From positions 48,345-112,344 of the forward strand of contig NZ_JAECVR010000001.1 in assembly GCF_016055185.1 (NCBI RefSeq): a DNA stretch of 64,000 nt, given 5' to 3'. This DNA is from Paenactinomyces guangxiensis. GTDB lineage: Bacteria > Bacillota > Bacilli > Thermoactinomycetales > Thermoactinomycetaceae. The translations under genes were made by a program, and so were the position numbers. Shown piece after piece: positions 35,785 to 44,833 of the stretch (position 1 is its first letter; every line of letters begins with the position of its first letter). Under the pieces are notes generated by a model, which was not told the origin of the DNA, did not search any database, and saw nothing but the letters and a program-made list of their open reading frames with translations.

Positions 35785-36711
35785 TCAGACCCGTTCTTTA
35801 CCCATTTCTGTTTTTGCCCATTCGATCGCTTCAAACACACTTAACACAGGTACCTGGTATTGCTCAAAAATTTTGCGGATCTCCTTCTCATTTGACACAA
35901 TGCCCGGTGCCCACCCCACACAAATACGGTCTCCAAGGTGTTTCGCTTCTTTTAAAAACAGCATCAACCCCTCGGGATCCATGCGGTTTTCTGCATCCAA
36001 ATCCATTGTAGATAATCCCCGTTGATTGTAAGTTTGTTTTAATGAAAGGATCAGACATTCAGGTGCCAGAGAGCTGAGTTGTCGCGCTTGTTTGGCAAAT
36101 CCGCTCAGGTGATATACTCCATCCATCAGCGCGTGAAGGCGCAGGATCCTTTCTTCTTCAGAAACCTGGACCGTCGTATGCCAGCCTGTCACTCTTTGCT
36201 TTTTTCCCTCGGTCACAATGGTTGGCTCTTGCACTCTGCCTACGTTTTCCGTATCGATCACCAGGTTTAATTTATAGATGTTATCCATCATTTGCACATG
36301 AGCGAGACGCATATCTTTGCTTTCGCGATTTTCCTTCGTGATATCCGAATGGCGTGTCAACAAATCGCTAACAATCTCTTTGGCTACCTGCCCCAGAGCC
36401 GGAGAAGCTTTAACAGGAGACCAGCGTCTCGTTCCCCCTTTTTTCTCCTCAGGTGCCAAGAAGCCGCGCAGGTCACAGCTCCAGCAATTTTCTACATCTC
36501 CACATGGCGTTTCCGGGGAACAACGAAAGCGTTCGGGGTGGCTTCTTTGAATCGTATCAAATAATGCGCGGCGCACCGCTTGCCCGGATACATACGGCTT
36601 ACGGCCGTTATCGTATACTTTTAACTCGGTTAAATTTCCTGCACCTTCTCCCGAGTTCAAGTTTGAAAGATCTGTTTTGCTCAACCATGTTAAGGCAATC
36701 GATTTCACCAT
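35785..36711 (-). CDS. cas7: Cas7 (Cst2/DevR family), Cascade backbone
   Basis: A 308-residue RAMP protein forming the crRNA-binding filament. It begins MVKSIALTWLSKTDLSNLNS, then GNLTELKVYDNGRKPYVSGQ, and carries a CSPETPCGDVENCWSCDLRG cysteine cluster, typical of the Cst2/DevR group. The ATG at 36709-36711 is adjacent to the cas8b stop (TAATATG). Confidence 0.92.
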   Translation of the reverse strand: MVKSIALTWLSKTDLSNLNSGEGAGNLTELKVYDNGRKPYVSGQAVRRALFDTIQRSHPERFRCSPETPCGDVENCWSCDLRGFLAPEEKKGGTRRWSPVKASPALGQVAKEIVSDLLTRHSDITKENRESKDMRLAHVQMMDNIYKLNLVIDTENVGRVQEPTIVTEGKKQRVTGWHTTVQVSEEERILRLHALMDGVYHLSGFAKQARQLSSLAPECLILSLKQTYNQRGLSTMDLDAENRMDPEGLMLFLKEAKHLGDRICVGWAPGIVSNEKEIRKIFEQYQVPVLSVFEAIEWAKTEMGKERV

Positions 36712-36712
36712 A

Positions 36713-38404
36713 TTACTCCGCCCCCTTTTCTTTTTTCTTTTTCGTTGCCCAGAATGCACTCAGATTTGCGTAAATCATCATTGTATCACGAATAGTAAGG
36801 ATATTTTCTTCATCAAGATGGCTTAAAATGTGATTGATCTTTTCCGCCCCCACATTGAGTTGCTCATCGGCTTTAGAAGATCGGTCTTTCCTTGAAGCTT
36901 GTACGGCTTTGTACATTTTAAAAGTCGCCTCTTTTAGCGCACGGATAAAAGCCTCCTTTGAAGCAGCCGCATTCAGCTTGGTTAACAGGGAAAGATCATC
37001 ATAGCAATTTTGTCCGATTATCGCACCCAATGAGCGCAAATCAGCCTGTAATTGTTCACTGATCACTTTGTCCACCTCCGCATTAAGATAAGTGAAAAAA
37101 TCAGGAAAGAAAGAAAGCCCAAGATAGCTAATGGAGTTTTTCACATCATTCCGCAACGAAAGCTTAAATAATTGAAAAAGTGCCTCCACAATCTTTCCGC
37201 GATCCTTGCGAAAAATCCCCTCAGCGATCTGGTCAATGAGGCGCGGGTCTTCTGATCTTATTTGGTAGATAAAATCGTAAACAACATCACCTTCTTGAAC
37301 CTTGTTGCGACCATAAGGAATGCGTTTCGTAAGGTTAAAAATATCCTCCCTTACACTTACTCTGGAGAAGTCTTTAAAAATAACATTTTGTCCTTTTGAA
37401 TATCGCGGTATGATCCAGTTTTTGATCGAACGCCGAGTGGTTGGGTCCAGCGGATCATAATGAAACTCCGCTTCTTCCCGAACATAGTTCATCCAGAAGT
37501 AGAGCTGTAACAAGGAAACATACAGTGTCTGAACCTTTAATTCCGCGATGTTAGTACGATAGCTGACCAGACGTGTCTCTTTTAAAAGATTGTACAGTTT
37601 TGCCTCAACTTTTCTGAATAGCTTGTTCAATGTAACCAGGTCATTCAACTCGGGAATCAACAGGTGAGTCACTTGTTTATTGGAAACAAAATAAGGATGC
37701 CAGTGCACTTGAACCGTGCTGTACAGATTGAGCAGATTGCAAGTCGGGCACATTTTTTCTTTGGCTACTGAAGAGTTATAGCCACGCACCGGCACTCCGT
37801 GATGTTGATTAAACAATACGTTTCTGCTCTGATTCATCGGGTGGAAATGGGCCGGATCACCTAAACGGCCACATAGAGGACAAACTTTTTTCTTTTTCGA
37901 TCCAGGATGATATTGGTCAAAAAAATCATTGATCTCTTCTATATACGTCTTGGTAGCCCTCTTCCAATCCCCTTTAATCCCAATGAAATTGCGCATACTG
38001 GTCATCTCAACATTTTTTTGTGGATGGGAGAGGAATGGTTTCTCCCTTCCATGCTCATCAGTTTTACTTTTCAGAAACTCAATTTCCGAATCCGTTAGCA
38101 CAGTTTTAAAGCGCTCATTAAGAAATCCGGCAGCATCCTTTTTGCTCCACTCTTGATTCCGCTTGAGAAGCTTTAGCTCCACAGGCGGTAAAAGGATCCG
38201 ATTCAATTTATCCTTCATTCGCGTTTGTAAAAGTTGCTTCACTTCATCTATGTATTCGACCTCAATTTCAAACTCCAGATGCCCTGGTGCCAGATGAAGT
38301 GATTCCAGTAATTCATGGTCCTGAATATGTTCCAATTCTTGATAAAACGTAACGATCCCAATATCAGTCCATGGATCACCTGTTTTTGGTATAAGTACTT
38401 TCAC
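36713..38404 (-). CDS. cas8b: Cas8b (Cst1 type), Cascade large subunit
   Basis: A 563-residue large subunit that recognises the PAM. Two zinc-type cysteine pairs, VCPLCGRLGD (about residue 179) and CPTCNLL (about residue 222), define the CXXC-CXXC Cst1 family of the Tneap branch of type I-B. The last 110 residues are helical and may act as the small subunit. Its ATG overlaps the cas6 stop. Confidence 0.9.
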   Translation of the reverse strand: MKVLIPKTGDPWTDIGIVTFYQELEHIQDHELLESLHLAPGHLEFEIEVEYIDEVKQLLQTRMKDKLNRILLPPVELKLLKRNQEWSKKDAAGFLNERFKTVLTDSEIEFLKSKTDEHGREKPFLSHPQKNVEMTSMRNFIGIKGDWKRATKTYIEEINDFFDQYHPGSKKKKVCPLCGRLGDPAHFHPMNQSRNVLFNQHHGVPVRGYNSSVAKEKMCPTCNLLNLYSTVQVHWHPYFVSNKQVTHLLIPELNDLVTLNKLFRKVEAKLYNLLKETRLVSYRTNIAELKVQTLYVSLLQLYFWMNYVREEAEFHYDPLDPTTRRSIKNWIIPRYSKGQNVIFKDFSRVSVREDIFNLTKRIPYGRNKVQEGDVVYDFIYQIRSEDPRLIDQIAEGIFRKDRGKIVEALFQLFKLSLRNDVKNSISYLGLSFFPDFFTYLNAEVDKVISEQLQADLRSLGAIIGQNCYDDLSLLTKLNAAASKEAFIRALKEATFKMYKAVQASRKDRSSKADEQLNVGAEKINHILSHLDEENILTIRDTMMIYANLSAFWATKKKKEKGAE

Positions 38405-39159
38405 TCTTTCACCTCCTTCAAAGTTTGCAGACAGCCAAATCCCTGTGAACTGTAGCTTCCGGCTCCCGATTCATAGAGTACCTGCTGTACCTTGGGAGGG
38501 GCTTGTACTTTGATGGGGATTTGATACCCTTTCAACTTTTTCTCTTTATATTTAGTGAGCACAGCCGCTTTTTTGAGTTGAAATTTTTCCGGATGCAGGA
38601 GACTGATATGAATCGAAGTATCTGAAGGGATCTCTTCTCCCCACTTAAGGTAATACCAGTTGGCTGCCGATTGGCGTACAGAGTCATAAAATCTGCTCTC
38701 CAACGGATGGCAAAAGCGCAGCCTGTCCCCATCTTGTATGGGAACTACAATCGGTGAGAGCGATTTATACAACATCGTCTCCTGAAATAAAACGGTTGCT
38801 TCCACCTTTACATCAACAAGCGGTATCTTTATGTCAAGCAATTGCAGATACCCTAGTTTCCACATTCCTTCAATCAACCGCTGCATAAGGACAGGCTGGA
38901 TCGAATCCGCTTTAAACGAGCAAAATCCTTTCACTTCCATATGAGTCGCGGTATTTTTTCTTGTCTCAAACTGCAAACGGGAAAAAACAATGGGTTTATA
39001 TGATTTACCACGATACTCCAATCCCTGGTTGTGTAACCAGCTTCCAAGTTCAAAATCTGCCAGTTTGATACATTGGTAGATGTAACTGCTGAGCGGATAG
39101 TTTAATTCATATGGAAGATTGACTTCTCGATCGAGGTAAAATTTGGCTGAAATACGTAT
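38401..39159 (-). CDS. cas6: Cas6 crRNA-processing endonuclease, apparent AUA start
   Basis: The C-terminus carries the Cas6 glycine-rich loop GAGSYSSQGFGCLQTLKE. A TTG at 39019-39021 would give only 206 residues and lose the first ferredoxin strand. The open frame continues 46 codons upstream as RISAKFYLDREVNLPYELNY, then PLSSYIYQCIKLADFELGSW, a normal Cas6 N-terminus, giving 252 residues, the usual length. At the natural position the start codon is ATA (39157-39159), with a perfect GGAGGTG five bases upstream; no ATG, GTG or TTG is available in phase there. So either AUA is used, or a start-codon mutation has reduced expression. Cas6 cuts the repeat to leave the 8-base tag. Confidence 0.85.
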   Translation of the reverse strand: MRISAKFYLDREVNLPYELNYPLSSYIYQCIKLADFELGSWLHNQGLEYRGKSYKPIVFSRLQFETRKNTATHMEVKGFCSFKADSIQPVLMQRLIEGMWKLGYLQLLDIKIPLVDVKVEATVLFQETMLYKSLSPIVVPIQDGDRLRFCHPLESRFYDSVRQSAANWYYLKWGEEIPSDTSIHISLLHPEKFQLKKAAVLTKYKEKKLKGYQIPIKVQAPPKVQQVLYESGAGSYSSQGFGCLQTLKEVKE

Positions 39160-39189
39160 GATTTCACCTCCATATGCGATAAGAAGAAT

Positions 39190-39203
39190 AAGTAATGTTA
39201 CTT
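39190..39203. promoter_or_regulatory. Inverted repeat between cas promoter and cas6
   Basis: AAGTAA-TG-TTACTT lies between the -10 box of the proposed cas promoter and the cas6 ribosome site, where a repressor would block transcription. No regulator is known from the sequence. Confidence 0.35.
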
Positions 39204-39220
39204 ACTATTGACACAAGTTA

Positions 39221-39249
39221 AATTTATCAGAATTCAATTATGGGGTCAA
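39221..39249 (-). promoter_or_regulatory. Probable sigma-A promoter of the cas operon
   Basis: On the minus strand TTGACC and TAAATT are separated by exactly 17 bases, about 60 bases upstream of the cas6 start. No better candidate occurs between the array 2 leader and cas6. Confidence 0.6.
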
Positions 39250-39510
39250 GTACTTTCTATTTTGCTTTCCAATTTATATCTTTTTTAACATAAAGGGTAA
39301 GCCATTTTTGCAGCTAGACTTATGGTATAATCATGTTTTATATTGTAATTATCTATAGATGTTCACTACTTTTTGATTTGTATTGAAGTTCATTTTGGGA
39401 TTGAAAGATAAGGAAAATAAAGTAATGTTGAGTTGCATCCATGTTGGATTTGTTTGATATATTGCTTCTAAGAAGTATAAAAAATAATTGGCATAGACCC
39501 TTTTTCGAAT
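39250..39510. other. AT-rich gap between cas promoter and leader 2
   Basis: No gene seen. A plus-strand promoter-like pair, TTGATA (39454-39459) and TATAAA (39476-39481) with 16 bases between, could transcribe array 2. Another TATAAT occurs at about 39327, without a good -35. Confidence 0.4.
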
Positions 39511-39615
39511 AAAAGTCTGTGAACCTCCCGGGATTTTTGCAAGATTGGAGGTTTACAGACTTTACAGGCATGAAATAAAATGAAAAGTGTTGGTATTAGT
39601 AGGTTTATTTGAAGG
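39511..39615 (+). promoter_or_regulatory. Leader of CRISPR array 2
   Basis: The 105 bp match leader 1 over their whole length. AAAGTCTGTGAACCTCC (39512-39528) and GGAGGTTTACAGACTTT (39547-39563) form a 17-bp stem with one G-T pair and an 18-base loop. The segment next to the first repeat, AATGAAAAGTGTTGGTATTA, is also kept in the orphan unit at 22.5 kb. Confidence 0.85.
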
Positions 39616-40524
39616 GTTTTAATTGAATCCATAGTGGAATTGAAAGGCAACAGCCATTTTCCATCATCTCCCCTGTTTACATTTTTTCTAATGTGTCATA
39701 ATAATAAGAGTAGCGGGAAGGACAGTCCGCCAACTGCCCGACCCTTAACCTTAACCTTACCAGTTCACCGCGTTTTAATTGAATCCATAGTGGAATTGAA
39801 AGCAACTATACGCCACCTTCCCGCTTACGGGCGCTCAGAGGTTTTAATTGAATCCATAGTGGAATTGAAAGAATGGCGGCGGCATTACAGCGGGGAAGAT
39901 GGAAGGGACGTTTTAATTGAATCCATAGTGGAATTGAAAGTCGCGCTTTTCTTCATGGTGGTCTAAGCTTCGGCGTTTTAATTGAATCCATAGTGGAATT
40001 GAAAGTGGGTACGAAGTCACTATTTACCCAAACGCAGCTTGGAAAAGTTTTAATTGAATCCATAGTGGAATTGAAAGATAACTTTCGGTTTGTTCTGTTG
40101 GAAGTCCCGTCACGTTTTAATTGAATCCATAGTGGAATTGAAAGCCATTACGATTTTACGAAGCTTCTGCGTGTTCACGGGGTTTTAATTGAATCCATAG
40201 TGGAATTGAAAGGTCATATCCCTTGTTTCTACCGTGTGCTTCTCGTTCGTTTTAATTGAATCCATAGTGGAATTGAAAGGGATGAAAGCGGAGAGGAACC
40301 CACAGTCGAGCTGAGTTTTAATTGAATCCATAGTGGAATTGAAAGATAGGATGGCCTTTCTTTGTTTTGATGCGCTTGACGTTTTAATTGAATCCATAGT
40401 GGAATTGAAAGTCACGGCAGGGGGACCCCTTCCCCAAAACTTTATGAGGGTTTTAATTGAATCCATAGTGAAATTGAAAGAAAACTTAACCTTATCAGTT
40501 ATACTATTCATAAGCGTTTTAATG
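39616..40524 (+). CRISPR. CRISPR array 2 (12 repeats plus a truncated one)
   Basis: Repeats of 31 bp begin at 39616, 39772, 39841, 39910, 39975, 40047, 40114, 40182, 40249, 40315, 40381 and 40450; they read GTTTTAATTGAATCC then ATAGTGGAATTGAAAG. Spacers are 34-41 bp except the first, which is 125 bp. The twelfth repeat has G to A at one place, and a repeat start GTTTTAAT at 40516, exactly one spacer length later, is cut off. This marks the leader-distal end. Orientation is opposite to array 1. Confidence 0.97.
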
Positions 40525-40527
40525 GGA

Positions 40528-40553
40528 AGAGGTGCCTCTGCACAGGCACCTCT
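40528..40553 (+). terminator. Perfect hairpin at the end of array 2
   Basis: AGAGGTGCC and GGCACCTCT arms around eight bases, just after the truncated last repeat. It lacks a long T tract, so termination is uncertain; it may instead be where the array was broken. Confidence 0.5.
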
Positions 40554-40602
40554 GTTCATTTATGTCAGAAACTCTAAATCCTGTCTGATCGCTGTCCTAT
40601 TC

Positions 40603-41313
40603 TCACTCAAAAAAGAATAGCCGCTTGGTATGTGCTCCCCTTGGAACGGCGAAGGCCTGGGCCCGTTTAAATCCGGCAGGCGCCCCCCTGACAATGGTCA
40701 GCGCTTTATAGTATTCGATAAACGGAAAGCCGGAGGTTTCGCCCCGGGCATAGGCATAGCAGTGCATGGCTTTTACCCAGGTTTCGTAGGCTTCCTCGGG
40801 GATATCTATAAACACCTCGGGTTCAAAATCATACGGATCTTCCCAGTTATCCGCATAGTAGAGTTTCCTGGTAAAATGAGCCGGTAAGTCGCGTTGGATC
40901 GTCTTTAAGGCAGCATAAAACCGGGCATCTTCAACAATATGGTAAGTATTGGTATGGTCCTTATGGATGCTGCCTTTCCAGTGAGTGATGATTATATCCG
41001 GTTTTACTTCCCGGATGATATCGGCCACCTGGTATTTCACTTCTTCATTGACGGGCAATTCAGCGTCTTTGTAAGCGAGAAAACGGACATCAGCCCCGAC
41101 GATTTCGGCAAAGCGGCGGGCTTCCTCTATTTTTTGCTTGGCATACTCCTCCGGCGAGAGGCGGGGATGGCCTTTTTCACCCGGCGTCAGATGCAGAAAA
41201 GTGGCTTTGTGGCCCGCTTGCGTGTACTTGGCAATCACTGCTCCTGCTGTCAAATCCATATCTCCCGCGTGACCGCCGATCGCCAGAATGTGTGATTTTT
41301 TGTCAGTTCCCAT
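40603..41313 (-). CDS. PIG-L family deacetylase
   Basis: A 236-residue zinc-dependent N-acetyl hydrolase (LmbE/PIG-L fold), the group that deacetylates GlcNAc-containing sugars, including chitobiose and bacillithiol precursors. The zinc-binding motif is GGHAGDMDL rather than the common A-H-P-D-D: the ligand His and second Asp are kept, but the first Asp (catalytic base in MshB) is Gly. The third ligand is in SIHKDHTNTY. GGGAGGAGAAAGC precedes the ATG. It ends an operon with sugar-transport genes, so the substrate is probably an imported amino sugar. Confidence 0.85.
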   Translation of the reverse strand: MGTDKKSHILAIGGHAGDMDLTAGAVIAKYTQAGHKATFLHLTPGEKGHPRLSPEEYAKQKIEEARRFAEIVGADVRFLAYKDAELPVNEEVKYQVADIIREVKPDIIITHWKGSIHKDHTNTYHIVEDARFYAALKTIQRDLPAHFTRKLYYADNWEDPYDFEPEVFIDIPEEAYETWVKAMHCYAYARGETSGFPFIEYYKALTIVRGAPAGFKRAQAFAVPRGAHTKRLFFFE

Positions 41314-41351
41314 GCTTTCTCCTCCCGTTTCATGTAGTTATTTCATGATCA

Positions 41352-41588
41352 CTATCTTAGATAGACCTCAACTTCCCACAGTGAAAATGCATCTGGTGTC
41401 CGTTGGGACGATCCTGCTTTGGCCCCCGATTTGCCGGGACAGGCTGTCATCGAGATGCGGATATATCGGGCACTTTCAAGATTGTCCAGAGAGATGGTAT
41501 CTACATGGGGCCCGATGCCTTCTGTTTTTTGCTCCTTGGACTGATCGGCGATTGGGCGCCAGTTCTTCCCGTCACCGGATTTAGGCAT
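41352..41588 (-). pseudogene. C-terminal fragment of an F5/8 type C (discoidin) domain
   Basis: The frame reads SGDGKNWRPIADQS, LESARYIRISMTAC and DAFSLWEVEVYLR. This is the last two-thirds of a discoidin/CBM32-like carbohydrate-binding domain, whose typical ending is a Trp/Glu-Val strand. Seventy-eight codons are far too few for a working secreted protein, and no signal peptide is present. It sits between the permease and PIG-L genes, and is probably the tail of a lost sugar-binding or hydrolase gene. Confidence 0.6.
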
Positions 41589-41619
41589 GTGCGCGGACCT
41601 CCTTTTTGCATCTGTTTTA

Positions 41620-42492
41620 TTATTCTTTCACGCCGGACATCACCATGCCGTTGATGTAATACCGCTGCAAACAGAGGAAGACAAGAAAAACAGGTACAAC
41701 GCTGATCGTCAGACCCGCACTGACCAGGGCCCGCGTTAAGGTGGGGTCGAGGGTCATTTGCAGCATCTGAATCCCAACCGGCAATGTTGCCAGCTGATCA
41801 TTGACCGTGAAGATCAACATGGCCCAGATAAATTCATTCCACTGGCTGATAAAGGTAAAAATAGCCAGAGTGACCAGTGCAGGCGTGGTGATGGGAACAA
41901 CAATCTGCCAGAAGATGCGGAACTCCGAAGCACCGTCAATGCGGGCGGCCTCTAGCAGAGCGTCGGGAATATTCATGATAAACTGGCGCATTAAAAAGAT
42001 GCCAAATCCGCTGACAGCAAATGGCAGGATCAGCGAGACAATCGAAGCCGCCAGCCCTCCATTTCCCCCTTCCCCAAACAGATCGTTCCCTCCCGCAAGC
42101 GGAAAGTGGATTATAATATAGAAGTTGGGAATTAAAAACAGGAACGCTGGAAACATCATCGTTACCAAAATAAACTTAAAGATCGTGTCACGACCGGGAA
42201 AATGCAATTTTGTCAACGCGTATCCTGCCAGCGTGCTGGTCAGCAACACACAGACGGTCACGCTTACTGCGACGATTATGCTGTTTTTAAAGAGAAGGCC
42301 CATGTTCAGGGTTTCAAAAACTTCCGCATAATTGTGGAAATCGAAAGAATTTGGGAGCAATTGATAATCGGCAGAGTTGATTTCATCGGGACCTTTAAAC
42401 GAACCGAAAACCATCTCCAAAAAGGGCAGGATCATCATGATGCTCCCGAGCGCTACAACCAGGTACGAAAACCACGGAAATCGAGGTTTCAT
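41620..42492 (-). CDS. Carbohydrate ABC transporter permease (MalG/UgpE type)
   Basis: A 290-residue inner-membrane protein with six helices and the EAA loop EAARIDGASEFRIFWQIVVP that contacts the ATPase. The ATG at 42490-42492 overlaps the stop of the first permease (TGATG), fixing the start. It should form the import channel with the preceding permease. The C-terminal RYYINGMVMSGVKE is typical of CUT1 transporters. Confidence 0.9.
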   Translation of the reverse strand: MKPRFPWFSYLVVALGSIMMILPFLEMVFGSFKGPDEINSADYQLLPNSFDFHNYAEVFETLNMGLLFKNSIIVAVSVTVCVLLTSTLAGYALTKLHFPGRDTIFKFILVTMMFPAFLFLIPNFYIIIHFPLAGGNDLFGEGGNGGLAASIVSLILPFAVSGFGIFLMRQFIMNIPDALLEAARIDGASEFRIFWQIVVPITTPALVTLAIFTFISQWNEFIWAMLIFTVNDQLATLPVGIQMLQMTLDPTLTRALVSAGLTISVVPVFLVFLCLQRYYINGMVMSGVKE

Positions 42493-43444
42493 CAGTAGCT
42501 TTCCACTCCTCCCCGCCGAAAGATGATCAGTTGGATGATGGTAATGATAAAGACGATAACAAAGAGTACAAATGCCAGCGCACTGGCCATCCCCCATTCA
42601 CTGAAGCTGAAGGCTTGTTTGTACATCTCCAATGCTCCGACATTGGTCGCATTCCCAGGCCCCCGTCGCCCGTCATCACCATGGTCAGGGTGAAGGATTG
42701 CAATCCGGAGATAAATCCGGTAATCAGGACAAAGAGCATGGATGGACGGAGCAAGGGCAAGGTAATATACCAGAAAAGCCTGGTTGCATTGGCTCCTTCC
42801 AGCACAGCGGCTTCATAGTACGATTCGGGAATCGCCTTCAGTCCGGCGGTGAGAATTAAGACAGCGGAGCCGATTCCGGCCCATGCGGAGACAACGATAA
42901 TGGAAGACAAAGCCGTATCCGGGTCATTCAGAAACCGGATTGGCGGCAGTCCCAATCCCCCCAAAAGCCCGTTGATCATTCCGCTGTGCGGATCATACAT
43001 GTACTTCCACACGTTTCCCACTGCAACCACCGTCGTCACCATTGGAAAAAAGTATAAGGTGCGCCAAAACCCTTCAAAGCGGAGCCTGGTGATCATATAA
43101 GCAAACATCACGGCAGCCGCAAATGATAACAGAACCGATCCAACAGCGAAAACCAGTGTATTGGTCAAAACAGGATGTAAAAATGGTTGATCCGGTGACA
43201 AAACCTTCTGGTAATTTTTTAAGCCAACCCACTGAATTGCACTTAAATCAAACCCGCTCCATTCCGTAAAACTTAAATAAAATGAAAAGGCGAGCGGGAT
43301 GGCAAAGAAGATAAGAAAAAAAAGCAGCGTCGGCGACAGAAAAAGGTACCCGAGCACCGTTTTCCGGTGTTTCTTCGACCGTTTCGACCCGTGTTTTACC
43401 GCCGGGGAAAGCGGTGCTGCCTGTGGTTGTTCAGTAGCTTCCAT
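42492..43444 (-). pseudogene. Carbohydrate ABC transporter permease (MalF/UgpA type), frameshifted
   Basis: Residues 1-255 are a normal CUT1 permease: a cytoplasmic N-terminus, helix 1 LFLSPTLLFFLIFFAIPLAF, and the EAA loop YYEAAVLEGANATR. After MVMTGDGG the frame goes out of phase at a G run (about 42655-42662). The correct ending, GNATNVGALEMYKQAFSFS then LAFVLFVIVFIITIIQLIIF, lies in the adjacent frame and stops at the next gene's start. A single missing G explains it. The last helix would be lost unless this is a sequencing error. Confidence 0.8.
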
Positions 43445-43508
43445 TTCGGCACCCCACTTCGCCGGGAAAGAGACGGGGGATCACCGGGGTCCCCCGACAG
43501 CTTCCCGG

Positions 43509-44806
43509 TTATTGGTTCAATGTTTGCGTAATCTCCTCCGTTGAGGATTGAAGCGCCTGTTCTGGTGTGATCTGACCGCTCCACACGCTTTCAATATTTT
43601 TCATGAGAATCGTCTTGACCTTCTGTCCTTGCTCGATGTTCGGTTCCGGAACCGCATATTTCAGCGCGTCGATAAACGGTTGATTGTTTGGGTTGGACAG
43701 TTCTTTGTCCATCGCTTTGATGTCGGAGTTGCGTGCCGGAATGATTCCCTGGGAAACAAGGAAATTTCCTTCTGCTGTCGCACCGTTTTCCTGCGCTTCT
43801 GAATTGAGCCATTTCAAAAACTCCCAGGCTTCTTTCTGATGCCTGGACTTTTTGCTCACTCCGTAGAAGAAGGAATAGGAAATGGAACCCTGCCCCTTGC
43901 CATCAGGGGATGGAATCGGGGCGACACCGATGTTTTTGTACTTATCCTTCATCGTTGCTTTGAGAGACCCGTTCCACCAGCCGGCGTTGATCGTCATGGC
44001 CACTTTCTCGGAAGGGAATCCTTTCAGGACATTGAAACTGGTATCAGTCACTTCTTCCTTTATCAGCTTTTCCTGAAATTGTAGCGTTTTCAAGGCAATC
44101 GGTGAGTTAAGTTCTGCTTTTTTTCCATCTTTGCTGATAAACTGGCCCTCGCAGCATACAAGAGTGACAGGTAAGGGTGGACAACAGCGGTTTCCTGGAA
44201 ACTTTCTCCCATCGGTGGTCCATAGCCTTCTACCAGTACTTTTCCGGATGTATCACGCTTCGTGATCTTTTTAGCCATTTGATACAGTTCATCCCATGTT
44301 TTGGGCGGGGCTGAGTAGCCTTCTTCTTGCAGCAATTTTTTGTTATAATAGAGACCGTATGTTTGCACCTCGGTTGGATACCCCAACAGCTTCCCGTTTA
44401 CCGTCGCCCCGTTGACGGCAGCAGCGGGATATGAGGCTTCGATATCTTTTTTCACCTCTGCAGTCGGTTCAGCCAGCACGTTCCCTTTGGCCAGCTGGCC
44501 ACCCCATAACGAGTACACATGGAGAATATCTGCTTGTTGTCCTGTTGTCTGTTTGGCCATAATTGTAGGCAGTAACTGGGCAAAGTCCACAAATTTGTGT
44601 TTAACCTGAATATTGGGATGATTTTTGTTCCATTTGTCAATGTACTTTTTCAATTCTTGTTCCTGTTGCAGGGAATAATGAGTCTGCAACGTTAACTGGA
44701 CAACCGAAGAATCCCCTTGATCAGCTGACGGTCCGCAACCTGCAAGTCCCGTCACGAGTGCGGCTGATAACAAGACGGCGGTTACTTTCCTCTTCAGTAA
44801 TCTCAC
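43509..44806 (-). pseudogene. Sugar-binding lipoprotein of CUT1 ABC transporter, frameshifted
   Basis: The first part (44806 to about 44130) is a lipoprotein: signal MRLLKRKVTAVLLSAALVTG with lipobox LAGC, then the binding-protein fold (TLQTHYSLQQEQELKKYID, LLGYPTEVQTYGLYYNKKLL). After LLYAARG the phase shifts at a GGG run near 44140; the second frame continues QFISKDGKKAELNSPIALKT and goes on to INAGWWNGSL and ITPEQALQ, ending at 43509. One missing G joins both halves into about 430 residues, normal for the family. Confidence 0.82.
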
Positions 44807-44833
44807 CGCGATTCCCCCTTGAGAAAATGGACT

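Noticed and set aside
40185..40620. Open frames across CRISPR array 2 (both strands)
   Set aside because: Same reason: translation of repeats gives the recurring LIESIVELK-type peptide, an artefact.
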